A DNA stretch of 64,000 bases from Marsupella aquatica. Its lineage: Eukaryota > Marchantiophyta. The notes under the pieces are model-generated. The model was not told where the DNA came from, made no database searches, and saw nothing but the letters and a program-made list of their open reading frames with translations. The stretch covers positions 18,228,001 to 18,292,000 of the forward strand of contig OZ316892.1 of NCBI GenBank assembly GCA_973895155.1. The letters run 5' to 3'. The translations under genes and the position numbers were made by a program. Shown piece after piece: positions 24,601 to 33,309 of this stretch; the stretch's first letter is position 1, and the number at the start of each line of letters is the position of its first letter.

Positions 24601-25008
24601 GAGGGTGTCTATTTGAAACGTCTTATAGAGGAGCTCCGACAACAAAAACTAACACCGGCCAATATAAAGTGCAAGGATGCCAAGATTGCATCGGATCTCT
24701 CAACTGCTCATATACCCACTCAGCAGGACGTGCACCTAAGCTGCGATAACATCAGTGCATTGAAGCTGGCCAAAAATCCTGTCTTCCATGCAAGAACCAA
24801 GCATCTGGAAATTCATCACCACTTCATACGAGAGCGAGTACTAGCTGGTGAGCTTTCAATTCAACATGTCTCTACACATGATCAACCAGCCGACATCCTC
24901 ACAAAGGTTCTACCGAGAATCAAGTTTGAGCATCATCGGCAAGCAATCGGAATGAGGTCAGCAAAAGAACTTGCAACGATCGAACCATCTTCAATTATAA
25001 CGCGGTGA
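21607..25008 (+). CDS. Copia Pol polyprotein: protease, integrase, RT, RNase H
   Basis: 1133 codons from the ATG at 21607. The frame is open upstream to a TAG in the LTR, so it is really a truncated gag-pol frame. Protease motif DSGAS starts at residue 19. A zinc-binding pre-integrase segment (LWHKRTGHAS, CGTCVQEKHH) follows. The integrase triad is D242, D305 and E341, with the D(35)E spacing. The linker carries the copia landmark VGYDQQSKAYRC. Reverse transcriptase has MDVVTAFLNG and the catalytic FVDDLL (DD at 783-784). RNase H has TDSDWG, STGGY and TEAEYRAL, and the tail holds HIPTQQD and DILTK. All catalytic residues look intact, with no frameshift or stop. Without gag and the primer site, the copy could move only with proteins from another element, or not at all. 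Confidence 0.97.
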   Translation: MLTEFESGSSSKAQSWILDSGASTHISHDKESFSKLSAIKSNGTNVLTASGTKLPASGTGHIKISGNKVLSDVLYVPGVTRNLMSIGKLTDKGHTVVFNSDYCYTMDHRKPFETFLKGFRDPHNRLYRLNLPQCPDLDGIDSTRTYDTSRLLKHRHMATTCNMIESISTPQSTCELWHKRTGHASLQWLNYMTKNQLVNGTPMIPLSHHLCGTCVQEKHHRQKIPKASSHRSTRPLQLLHTDLCGPLPVVTPHGHRYIMTITDDYSRHSWVYLLKTKDQAFDTFKAFKVQVETQFLHKISCRRSDRGGEFLSHSFTQYLAAHGIRRQLTVASTPHQNGVAERKNRTLLNIVRSLSIGSNIPAFLWGELVGTANYLNNRCSTRALNQSTPYQALFNEKPCLKHLRIIGSTAFVHVPKHLRHKLGARSIRSVLVGYDQQSKAYRCYDPARRCILISRDVIVDETTPGDFSSVPHSSISLFDIFSSDDQISSTPSPPQEGDSALEREETEDMGTQAENQSEDQEVQEPLQHTPDISAPSITTRLLKSRPLPPRRPPSTRIRSDNHRFLGHHMYVATANQDIAIALLADSSNDIHLEDAIQDTQWRKAMKSEMDAHKRNGTWDLVQLPPGEKSLSSKWILRNKIDHEGNIRHKARVVARGNEQRPGLDFQETFAPVVRWSTVRLIVALAAAYGWPISQMDVVTAFLNGTIKETIFMDQPAGFEVKGKENLVCRLLKSIYGLKQSPRAWYDEVDSFLRSIDCERSSLDPNLYVCKRDGELVVILLFVDDLLITGTSKDLINHLKAKLSAKYEMKDLGPVKRYLGVDFLVNNQGILMHQTEYSTQLLRDYNMIECRPTKTPLPEGLTLSAETGTSNIDSTAYCQLVGKLIYLTNTRPDISFAIGLVSRFMSQPQQAHWEAAIHILRYISNTKDLGIFFQQYPDIKLQGFTDSDWGSSCSDTRRSTGGYLFTLASGPITWSSKRQPTVSRSTTEAEYRALSDGAQEGVYLKRLIEELRQQKLTPANIKCKDAKIASDLSTAHIPTQQDVHLSCDNISALKLAKNPVFHARTKHLEIHHHFIRERVLAGELSIQHVSTHDQPADILTKVLPRIKFEHHRQAIGMRSAKELATIEPSSIITR

Positions 25009-25149
25009 TACACTTCTGAATCCTCGTGGAATTCTCTTGGTAAACATGCTGTCTAGTGCCTTCACCTAAACCATTCGTCTTCCACCAGTCCGACCAAGCA
25101 GACTAGTCTCACGGCTCAAATACTCTTCTGCCTCAGATCGACTTCTAAA

Positions 25150-25551
25150 CTACTTAAACTTGTTGCCTCTGAATCCTGAGACTTGAGGCTGACACTCCTC
25201 CCACGATAAGTAGATGCCTGGTCGAAATCCAACCACTACTGCATAATAGCGCCGCGGCGGCATCTCACTTAGGCCAATTGGGCTGTCTAGCGGAGGAGCA
25301 TGGACTGAATCTGACGTTCGACTTGACACTGCTGTGACATCTGGCACTGCTACAAGTTCTTGAGACTGCCGCTTCTCGTTTAGCCTTGATCCATTCACCG
25401 TTTCTGAACGACTGTCGCCAGCAGAATCTGCTGGCCCCTCAGCCGACTGCAACGACCTGTGTAGATATTGCAGGAATGTAGACACGAATCCCATCACTGC
25501 CAGCAGCAAGAAGATACATGATTCTCGCAGTGTGATATTCTCCTGGGCCAT
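25150..25551 (-). CDS. Antisense ORF of the copia element: membrane segment plus hybrid-binding domain
   Basis: An intact 133-codon frame on the strand opposite pol, between the pol stop and the 3' LTR. It starts at the ATG at 25551 (MAQENITL). Residues about 12-30 are a hydrophobic helix (CIFLLLAVMGFVSTFLQYL), then comes a Ser/Glu-rich linker. The last ~33 residues carry YYAVVVGFRPGIYLSWEECQ followed by PQVSGFRGNKFK and the stop. That ending matches the hybrid-binding domain at the N-terminus of RNase H1 and in caulimovirus viroplasmin (Y-A-V-x-x-G-x-x-P-G-I-Y, W-x-E-C, Q-V-x-G-F, K-x-K). The fold binds RNA/DNA hybrids or dsRNA. The domain assignment is by eye; expression and function are unknown. 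Confidence 0.7.
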   Translation of the reverse strand: MAQENITLRESCIFLLLAVMGFVSTFLQYLHRSLQSAEGPADSAGDSRSETVNGSRLNEKRQSQELVAVPDVTAVSSRTSDSVHAPPLDSPIGLSEMPPRRYYAVVVGFRPGIYLSWEECQPQVSGFRGNKFK

Positions 25552-25699
25552 CTTCCCCCTGCTTGACACTCACTCGACTAGTCTTTGATCGAGCTCACTA
25601 CCCATCGGGGTGCATTATCAACCTTACCGCATATTGAATGAGTAGATTCTCCACCTCACCTTTATGACAGCTGTGTCTGAGTTTCTATCGAGCCTAGCT

Positions 25700-25709
25700 C
25701 GCGAGGGGG
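25700..25709 (+). promoter_or_regulatory. Polypurine tract of the young copia element
   Basis: GCGAGGGGG directly abuts the 3' LTR and is the plus-strand primer site. Confidence 0.75.
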
Positions 25710-25966
25710 TGTTGGAATTTAGCATACGTAAATCTCGCTGACCGGGATTAATTAGGACAACCAGGCTCCCTTTGTTTAAGGTGGGCTGCCTGGTTATATT
25801 AGGCACGCTGCATGCAGCTCTTGTCCGCTCTGTGTAGTCTCGCTGGAACTCTCCTGTCCAGTCATGCTTTCCTTATCGACTGGTATTCTGCGGGACTGTC
25901 TCGTCCCGGACCTGTACTTAATGACCCATCGTTAGGGGACTAATATACATGAGAAAATTTTCTTCA
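25710..25966 (+). repeat. 3' LTR of the young copia element
   Basis: 257 bp, TGTTGGAATT...TCTTCA, complete. Followed by the target duplication TTCTG. Confidence 0.94.
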
Positions 25967-26100
25967 TTCTGCTCCAAATCCAACGACACCTTTCTCGCGC
26001 ACAGCTCCAAGCTCTCACCGAATTCTGGAACCATTTCGCGTCAAATTCAGCAATTTCTGGACACCCTCTGCGCGCCTTTGGGGGGAATCGTCTCAAATTC
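25967..26100. repeat. 73-bp minisatellite, right part
   Basis: The unit seen left of the copia element (GCTCCAAATCCAACGA, CGCACAGCTCCAAGCT, CACCGAATTCTGGA, ATTTCTGGACACCCT) continues here, so the array was one block before the insertion. Confidence 0.8.
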
Positions 26101-27864
26101 AGGAATTGACAATCTGACATCAGGAATCCTTCGTCGGAACTGTACGTTGTTTTCGTCTCCAACGAAGAGGACAGTGGTAATAACGCGCCAAACCTCAATA
26201 ACGTTTCTGTTATTCCCTTTCTTGAAAACCGCAACTTGTACCGCGGTACAGTCCCATTTGGCCATTTCCCTCACGTAGACTCTGCAACGCTTTTGCTCGT
26301 ACTGCATTGTACAGTACTTTGTTTTTGCCAAATCATTTTCAACTCTTTTTCCACTCTTTTTATTTTTATTTTTATTCTGTTCCTTTTTCCTTCGCGCTTA
26401 GAAGACAAACCCAAATTTCAAATCCAAATTAAGTTCATAATTATGTTACTTTCTTTAATTAACGCGAGACAAGTAGAAGACAAATCTCAAAATGCATTGT
26501 CTTCCATAAAGTTCAAGAATATAGAAAGTAAAACACCTTGGGATTTAAGTTCTTGGAGGCATTTTGAAACTTGTACTCTACTTGTCTAAACGATAATAGG
26601 GATTTAAAATATCTGGGGATTAATATGTATTAACTTCTTGCTACTAGGGGCCTCAAAGTTTGGGAGAAACTCCTCACTTTGGGGCATTAGGGAGTCTCAA
26701 ACCTCAAAATTTGATGGACCTTAGTTTGAAAACATTAAAAACTACCAAATTCATGATACATAACTTTTTGTGATTGTTTTCAGAACTAAAAACTAGCAAA
26801 ATTTCAGGGGAAAGGAGACCAAAAAAGGGCTACCATGGCCAAATGATTCATAAAGACTGATCATATGTCATGACCATAAGTCATTGTAGAGGCTAGTGAA
26901 AAAATGGTTTTACAAAACCCATCTGTGAGAAAGGTATGGTCATTTGTTTGTGGCCAAAACGATAATCAGTAACTATACTATGAAGCTCTGAGAGTCCCTA
27001 TTTATATTCCACAACGAAACGGGCATGAAACGACGTTCCCACTGATGTAAGGAGTTGTGTTACTCGGTAAAGAGACAGTTTTCTGTACAATAATAATAAT
27101 AATAATGTGGCTCAATTGCGGGCGCAGTCATGCAACTCAGCAACTCCATCTCTACAACGTGCCAAGGCAGCGAGTTCTCAGTGACTCAGTGTTCACTCGT
27201 GATTTCCCGACAGATTCGCCTCTGGAAGCCCGCAAACCACGCTGCTCAATCAGTTACGTTTCATTTCCTTAAAACTGGGAAATCAGGCTTTTCAGTATGG
27301 CAGCAGAGAAATCATCATCACCACTAACATTCTTCTGCGAGTTAAATTCTCCACAGTCGCCCATGTTCTCCTCCGTCAGATCTTCGAGAAGGCTGACATG
27401 GCCACACTTGGGCCGTCAGATTGATGGAATTCTTATTTTTCTCGACCTCGGTCCTATCTGTGGCACTTTTGGACGGACGCACGGGTTTTCCGAGTGCCGG
27501 ACGGACGTGCATCGGTTCCCGGACTTTGCTCAGGTACTTTGTCTGTTGCAGTGTTGGGGAGTCAGTCACTTGAGGTCTCCAGCTCTTTGAGTCACATGAC
27601 TAGCGTTTTCTCTAGTGTCGAATTTCGCCAAATTCAAGGGCGAAATTCAGGGGATAAATTTCGCCAAAATTTATCTTTCCTTTCTTTGTGTCTAAGAGTA
27701 TTGAGACCACTCTTTAACTGCCGTGAAGCCTGACTACTCAGGGGACTACTCAGGGGCTTCAGGCATGAAATTCTCTGTGTATGATATGAGGGCGACTACG
27801 TGCAAGACAACTCTTAAAAAAACGTTACACACGAGCCTTTTTCGTTTGAGGCTATGGAGCTCAC
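26101..27864. other. No gene recognised
   Basis: AT-rich sequence with a short AAT run near 27089-27107. Frames at 26236-26589, 27057-27272 and 27297-27590 show no family motif. Confidence 0.4.
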
Positions 27865-27997
27865 CTTTGAGAGCGGTCGTGGACGGTCTTCGCAAGCTCG
27901 GACCGAAGCGTTGAATGGATGAATCACGTCCCATATATTCCTCGTCCACTACCGAAATCGAGCGAGCGAGCGCAGTCATGATGGCGGATCGTTTCAT
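27865..27997 (-). CDS. Possible first exon of a divergent gene (speculative)
   Basis: On the minus strand an ATG at 27997 opens 44 codons that look coding (SVVDEEYMGRDSSIQRFGPS) and run to a good donor, AAAG|GTGAGC, at 27864. It starts 155 bp from the ATG of the plus-strand gene at 28153, as in a divergent promoter. I found no convincing second exon and no family. It may equally be non-coding. Confidence 0.2.
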
Positions 27998-28152
27998 TTT
28001 CTGTGCGGGGTGCGATACGGTACAGTCGAATGAGCACGGTCTCCCAGATACGGTGAGCAATTAATTGAATTGAGAAGATAGTGAGAGAGAGAGCTTGTGA
28101 CAGTGGTGACAGGCCGGGGGGCAGAGAGCTCGAGATTCATAGAGAGAGCGAG

Positions 28153-29898
28153 ATGTTGCTCGAGATGGCATTGGCAGAATTTTCAGACGAGCGGGACTGG
28201 AACGTGTGGAGTGGCAGCAGCAGCCCTGAACCTGGAGAGAGCCCCGTTGACTCACCTCCGCGCCGATTGTACCACTCCCCCTACGAGAGAGTAGCATCAG
28301 GTAGCAGATTGGATTGGGGGAGACATAACAACGAGGTAGAACTGGGGAGCAAGAGCAGCAGTAATAGAAGTTTGCAACACCAGGTCAGCGCGGACGTCGA
28401 GGTTGAGCAGGATTACCCATCACGTTTACACACATTACAAAAAGTGTCTGTCGCTCGGAGAGAGGAGCCGTCGTTGCATCGTATCACGTCGAAGGAGACA
28501 TTTTATTGGGACGAGGCTGTAGAAAGCGTGCCACTTGAATGGGAGGATTCTCCCGGGAGGTCCAGGATGGTGCAGGAATCGAGATCTTTCGGCAGATCTA
28601 GCCATCCTGAGCCCCTACCGTTGCCTCTAGCCTTCCGGCCCTTATCTATTACTAGTCCTAGATCGTTCCGCACTATTGCGAGTCCACTTCGAGGAGCTGC
28701 TAGTCCACTTAGGGGAGGGAGTGGGAATGGGATAGGAGGGAAAGTGAAGAGCATTCTCAGTGGTAAAGCTCCAACGAGCAATGTGAAGGAGAATGTGAAA
28801 GAGGACACCTACGCAGCTTTTCCTGAGAGGGCAGCTTTTCCTGAGAGGACAGCCAACTTCGCAGTTTTCCCTGAAAGAACAGCTTTGCCTGCTGAGAGGG
28901 GAGCTCCTGATTTTCCAGGGCGTGGACGAGCAGATGTTGATCGAGTACAGTCCGATTCATCAGACGATGGGGAAGGGACATCGCCTGTAAGCACACTGGA
29001 TCTCCCAATGAGTCCTGTTACTCCCTCATACCTCACTCCCACATATTCTCCCCAACAACAAGGTCCTCAACTAGGACATGAGAGTGTGATCAGGAGACAA
29101 CAGGCCAAACTGATGCAGGCCAGGCCCCTGCCAACCAGCCATTGGACAAACACGCTCATGTCTGAAGAGCTTCCCGCGGTCATGGAGGAAGATGAGGAGG
29201 AGAATGTCGATGTGGAATCCGTGTATGGTTACCACACGATGGAGTTTCAGACAATCGAGAGCAGCCCTTCGACTAGTGAGGATCACCGCTCAGATTGGAG
29301 AATGTCCGGAAGAGATCACGGTCCTTCGAAAAGTTGGAGCGCTCCAAATTCTCGTCAGAACAGCTCACTGAGACCCCCGGGAGCACAGAGTCGCGGTCGC
29401 AGAAGATCCGACTTCGATTGGCCGGAGGATTTCGAGGAGCGGCCGGAAGAAGTCGTGAAGGAGGTTGATGAGTCTCTCTGGGCCTTCTCTCCCGTAAATT
29501 CCACGTTCGTCTTCTCTGGCAACGATAACAACACGGCTGATAGTAGAGGCCGTTCGCCTGCCGCGCCTCGAGTTAACGGTGGTCTTACGCCTCCCACAGC
29601 CTCCCCTGGCTTAGGGTCCTTGTTAGACCTCAAAACCCTCAAGACAAGTATAGTGAGATCTGCCTCTTCAAAAGCGAGAAAATCAACCGAAGTTGAATTC
29701 CCGAGGCAGCGATCCTCTCGATTACGACAGTACAACGTCAACGGTGACAATGAATACGCCTCCGGCCCAATGAAGAGATCATATTCCTGCCTGGTAAGTT
29801 GCCACACTGTCGTTTCCATCATTTTCTTTTTCGCAATTGCCCATTGCTATTGTATGATTTTTACTTTTTTGTTTTAGCAAGGATCTGCTACGTGGTAG
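28153..29898 (+). CDS. Large disordered protein, unknown function, two exons
   Basis: Exon 28153-29793 and a terminal exon 29878-29898 (GTAAGT donor, GTTTTAG acceptor, encoding QGSATW and a stop) give 553 residues. Composition is Ser, Pro, Arg and Glu rich with no membrane segment or known fold. Visible features are tandem FPER motifs at about residues 217-245 (AAFPERAAFPERTANFAVFP), a Pro/Ser block with SPVTPSY, an acidic run (VMEEDEEENVDVE, about residue 345), an RGRRRSDFDWPEDF segment, and a Lys/Arg-rich C-terminus (SIVRSASSKARKSTEVEF). Many SP and RS sites suggest phosphorylation. The start is the first in-frame ATG of a long open frame that begins further upstream. Length and codon regularity make it a real gene, but I do not recognise it. 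Confidence 0.7.
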
Positions 29899-31325
29899 AA
29901 TGTTCGTGCGAGGTCTGAAGGTACTTGTAAGACGTGAATTTGTCGCTAGATTAATTCCTAACGCCAAGGACCTCTATGTCTCTGTGATCGCTTGCGCTGC
30001 AGCCATTCTTCTCGTTGTGCAGTACACAGAGACCCACAGCGATCAGTTTTTCACAGCGTCTCGCCCCCACTCTCTCCAATGTGAGCAACTGACGTCCGCT
30101 TCATGCTGCGTACCGCATCGACAGCATTCTCTGGCAGGTAACGATCTCGATGAGAAAACTTTTCCCGATACTCTCTGCGTCATATCCAAGTCGCTACGAC
30201 TGAAGCTGAATTAATGAATGAAATGGGTGACAGACGTCAATTTAGTTACGCAATTTTTTCAGAGGAACACTATTTCGTAGGAATGGCATGCCGAGAGTGA
30301 TAAAGACTAGACTCTATCGCCACGTACCCCCCATGTCCCTTTCGACCGCCACCCTCGTCCCTGAGCGGAGAAGGGCAATAAATTTCTTGCAAACGAGCAG
30401 TTAAGGGCAATTGTGACATACCGCCTGATGCCGTCATGAATCGTACACTGATCGACTACTGTTGCAGTCTAGCTATAGACCGAGCAGTTTGCCATTGCGT
30501 TTGCCTCTGGCAAATCATTCTTTGATATGATCTTACTCCACTCAACTGCAGTCGTTTATAATTCAATTCTGATGCATGCGACCCCTATTTTTTTTCATTT
30601 TTGTCTTCGATGTTTGGAGAAATTCAATCGTTAAACAGTTACCATCTTCGCATGTCAACCGACTGTGTGATCAAAGTACTAAATGTAGTGAGTAGTACCT
30701 TAATCACGGAGTTTATTCCAGTAATTTCATGTTGCTGGTGCCCATTTAGTGATATTGTAATGAGGATTTTGTAATGAGTCACACGCCTTTCCGCACATTG
30801 CAGAGTCCTAACAGATGCGTGGCATGTTGGCAGGTGCCTGAAGGATTTCGTACCGCACAAGTGCCACTATCTTCACAATGAAACTGTGAATACTAAGTTT
30901 TGCTTCACAAGGATCATCCTATGTTGCGATAAGAACAATGGGGTTTTCTGATCGTGGAGTTCATTCGCGCTCTAGGAATTCATCCTTGGTCTTACATCTA
31001 TTGCGACACATCTCGTTCTCCTCTGAGAATCAAGGTGTATTACAGTACACAGATATTCAGGATCTTTCTTGAATTCAACCGAACGGAGAGAATTATCGCA
31101 GGAGAGATCCAGGATTGCGCTTGAATCTCTCCGCAAACGCAGTTCGTCTTTCGTGACTGGACTACCAGCCATGAAAACTACGCATCAAGGCAAAACCCTC
31201 CGGCGGGTATGTAAAGCTGTGACGGCTAGAAGCTAGAAAGCTGATGTATCTATGACTCGTTCTAGAAAATGAAATTCTTTTCTTTAGATGATGCGTGACG
31301 ATCCCGTGACAATCTCTAAAGCGAC
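29899..31325. other. No gene recognised
   Basis: Begins with the likely 3' UTR of the preceding gene. A plus-strand frame at 29900-30214 contains one hydrophobic stretch but no known motif. Confidence 0.4.
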
Positions 31326-31565
31326 CTTGTGAATTGAAATGTGTGACAGCACACCGCTGTGATGTTCTTTCTTGCCATTTCTGAGGAATGCGTGAACTGT
31401 GCATTGTCTTCACGGACTGGATTGCAGTTGGTGTTACAGCGAGCTTGTGAATTGAAATGTGTGACAGCACACCGCTGTCATGTTCTTTCTTTCTTTCTTG
31501 CCATGTCTGAGGAATGCGTGAACTGTACATTGTCTTCACGGACTGGATTGCAGTTGGTGTTGTTT
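31326..31565. repeat. 118-bp direct tandem duplication
   Basis: CTTGTGAATTGAAATGTGTG begins both copies (31326 and 31444). The second has an expanded CTTT run. A 231-codon minus-strand frame across this block is explained by the duplication and resembles no protein. Confidence 0.9.
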
Positions 31566-32318
31566 GCCGAGCGTGTTGTACTGTATGCACATTATTTTGT
31601 ATTCCTGAGAACTTTAGTTGTACTTCATGGGCGCTGTAGTCATCGTGAGCGATCGTGAGTCGGCATTCGCGTCGACCAGCCGACATGAAACACATTCGCC
31701 GGAGATGATTTCGGTGATGTTTCATGTCTCTCAATCTGCGATGTGCATGGTTGACGGATTGAGTACGTTTGAGACTTGCTTGGCTAACAATTTGTATATA
31801 TGTTAAAGGGGAGGGCTCATTTACCCTACTACTTTCATTTAGGAGGTCTCGAGACATGGATGGATTTTACAATGCTTTGAATTATGACTGAAATCTTCTA
31901 GGTTAAAAATCAACCAGAAAAAGCTTCCCCAACTTGTCCATTGCGTTGTTTTTGGGTCTTGAACATTCAAATGAAAATTCATGAAGTCTTACTGACACCA
32001 TAAGATGAATGGGCACCATAAGATGAATGGGCAGCTTGAGCCCAGAGGACCTTGGTTTTTCGTGCACAAAAAAAGAAGTTTTCCATAGGGGTGATAGAGC
32101 CCAGAGGACCAAGCGAGAGGGGTGTATGTGCAGATGAAAGATTCCATTGCATTTATAATGCTGTGCCCAATTTGCTCTCAATCTCAATTTCCAAATGAAA
32201 TGTTGAGCCGCCTGAGAAACCCTTCTGTGGGTTTTGCTCCCACCTCTCTCAACCATGGTTTCCAACTAGAACAATTTGGCTTTTCAACTAACCTGTCCCT
32301 CAAACTACCCAAGTTTTC

Positions 32319-33309
32319 TAACCTGTCCCTCAAACAAAGGTAACCTACAGATTAACCCACAGACCTCCCCGTCCCCCGCCCCCCCCCCTTGGTGACAATC
32401 CGCAGCACAAAGGTCCCAATCATATTTTTTTCTGTATTTTAAAAATCAGCCAAGGTGGCTCCTTACTGGCCTATGGAGTAAGGAAAGTTGGTTACTCCAT
32501 CTACTTTGGGTTACAGCCAACTGGCTAATAGTCTCTAGTTGAGAGTAATTCCAAAGTTTAGTAGAGCACTCATGTGGCGAATGGCAACTTGAACAGCTCT
32601 GCTAGCTCATTCTTGGGAAACTTCATGGCTCCGTTAGTTCATTCTTGGAAAACTCATGGCAACTCGAACAGCTCGGCTAGCTCATTCTTGGGAAACTTCA
32701 TGGCTCGGTTAGTTCATTCTTGGAAAAACTCCTTTAGCTCATTGTCGACTACTGGCAACTATATAAATCTCATGGTAATGAGCAGCAGGCAAACAACCCT
32801 TATCTTGCCAAGGGCTTGCTGGCAAATGATGCCAACCTTGATCCTGATGTGGCTAAATAGTTGTCATTTATTCCAAAACTTAGCCAAGTATCATTAGCCA
32901 GCCCTTTCTAGGTAAGTCTTTGACAAGTTTTGGCCTACAAAAGAATGGCTGGTCCCAGGCCTCCCAAGTTAGCTGTTGAAGAGGACATTCACTTTTAGGT
33001 TGAGAAAATATGCAGACATATGTGTCAATTTGTGAATAAATATGAGGGTTGAAAACATAACAAATTTTCAGCCCAAAACACTGCTCGTTTTTGCTGCTGA
33101 TCAAGGCCTTGGCAGAAAGCGGCTGGCCAGCAGCAAGGGGGGAGCGGGAGGGCTGTGGGTTAATCTGTAGCCAATGGCACCTTGCCATGTGGCAGTGGGA
33201 AGCCCTAACCAGTGAGAACAACAGTTCTGGAACCATGGCTGAGTTAGTGGTAACCCATATACTAAAAGGGGGACAAGTTGATTCTTAATTTTGTTTGAGG
33301 GACAGGTTA
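32319..33309. mobile_element. Inverted-repeat element about 1 kb long
   Basis: TAACCTGTCCCTCAAACAA at 32319-32337 is a perfect 19-bp inverted match of 33291-33309. CTACAGATTAACCCACAG at 32345-32362 is a perfect 18-bp inverted match of 33153-33170, with similar C-rich/G-rich sequence just inside. The left end also has an extra direct copy of ACCTGTCCCTCAAAC at 32291-32305. On the right the two arms are separated by about 120 bp, on the left by 7 bp, so the right arm has gained an insertion. No transposase. Probably a non-autonomous DNA or foldback element. Confidence 0.7.
32583..32735. repeat. 75-bp direct tandem duplication
   Basis: GGCAACT(T/C)GAACAGCTC, then TTCTTGGGAAACTTCATGGC, occurs at 32583 and 32658, inside the inverted-repeat element. 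Confidence 0.9.

Larger units (their letters stand above)
21374..25966 (+). mobile_element. Young Ty1/copia retrotransposon with internal deletion
   Basis: The element starts TGTTGGAATT at 21374 and ends TCTTCA at 25966, flanked by exact 5-bp target duplications TTCTG (21369-21373 and 25967-25971). The 3' LTR is complete at 257 bp; the 5' LTR is cut after 142 bp. In those 142 bp the two LTRs differ at two positions, so the insertion is recent. The deletion joins the LTR directly to coding sequence just upstream of the protease, removing the rest of the LTR, the primer site and gag. Pol is fully open. A polypurine tract (GCGAGGGGG) precedes the 3' LTR. Between pol and that tract lie about 700 bp holding an antisense ORF. 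Confidence 0.96.

Noticed and set aside
25150-25551. Integrated caulimovirus (endogenous pararetrovirus) fragment
   Set aside because: The hybrid-binding module also occurs in viroplasmin, but no coat, movement or pararetroviral RT sequence is nearby. The ORF lies inside a bounded copia element.
31162-31857. 231-codon minus-strand ORF
   Set aside because: It spans a 118-bp tandem duplication whose length keeps the frame open. The product is two copies of a low-complexity piece with no family resemblance.
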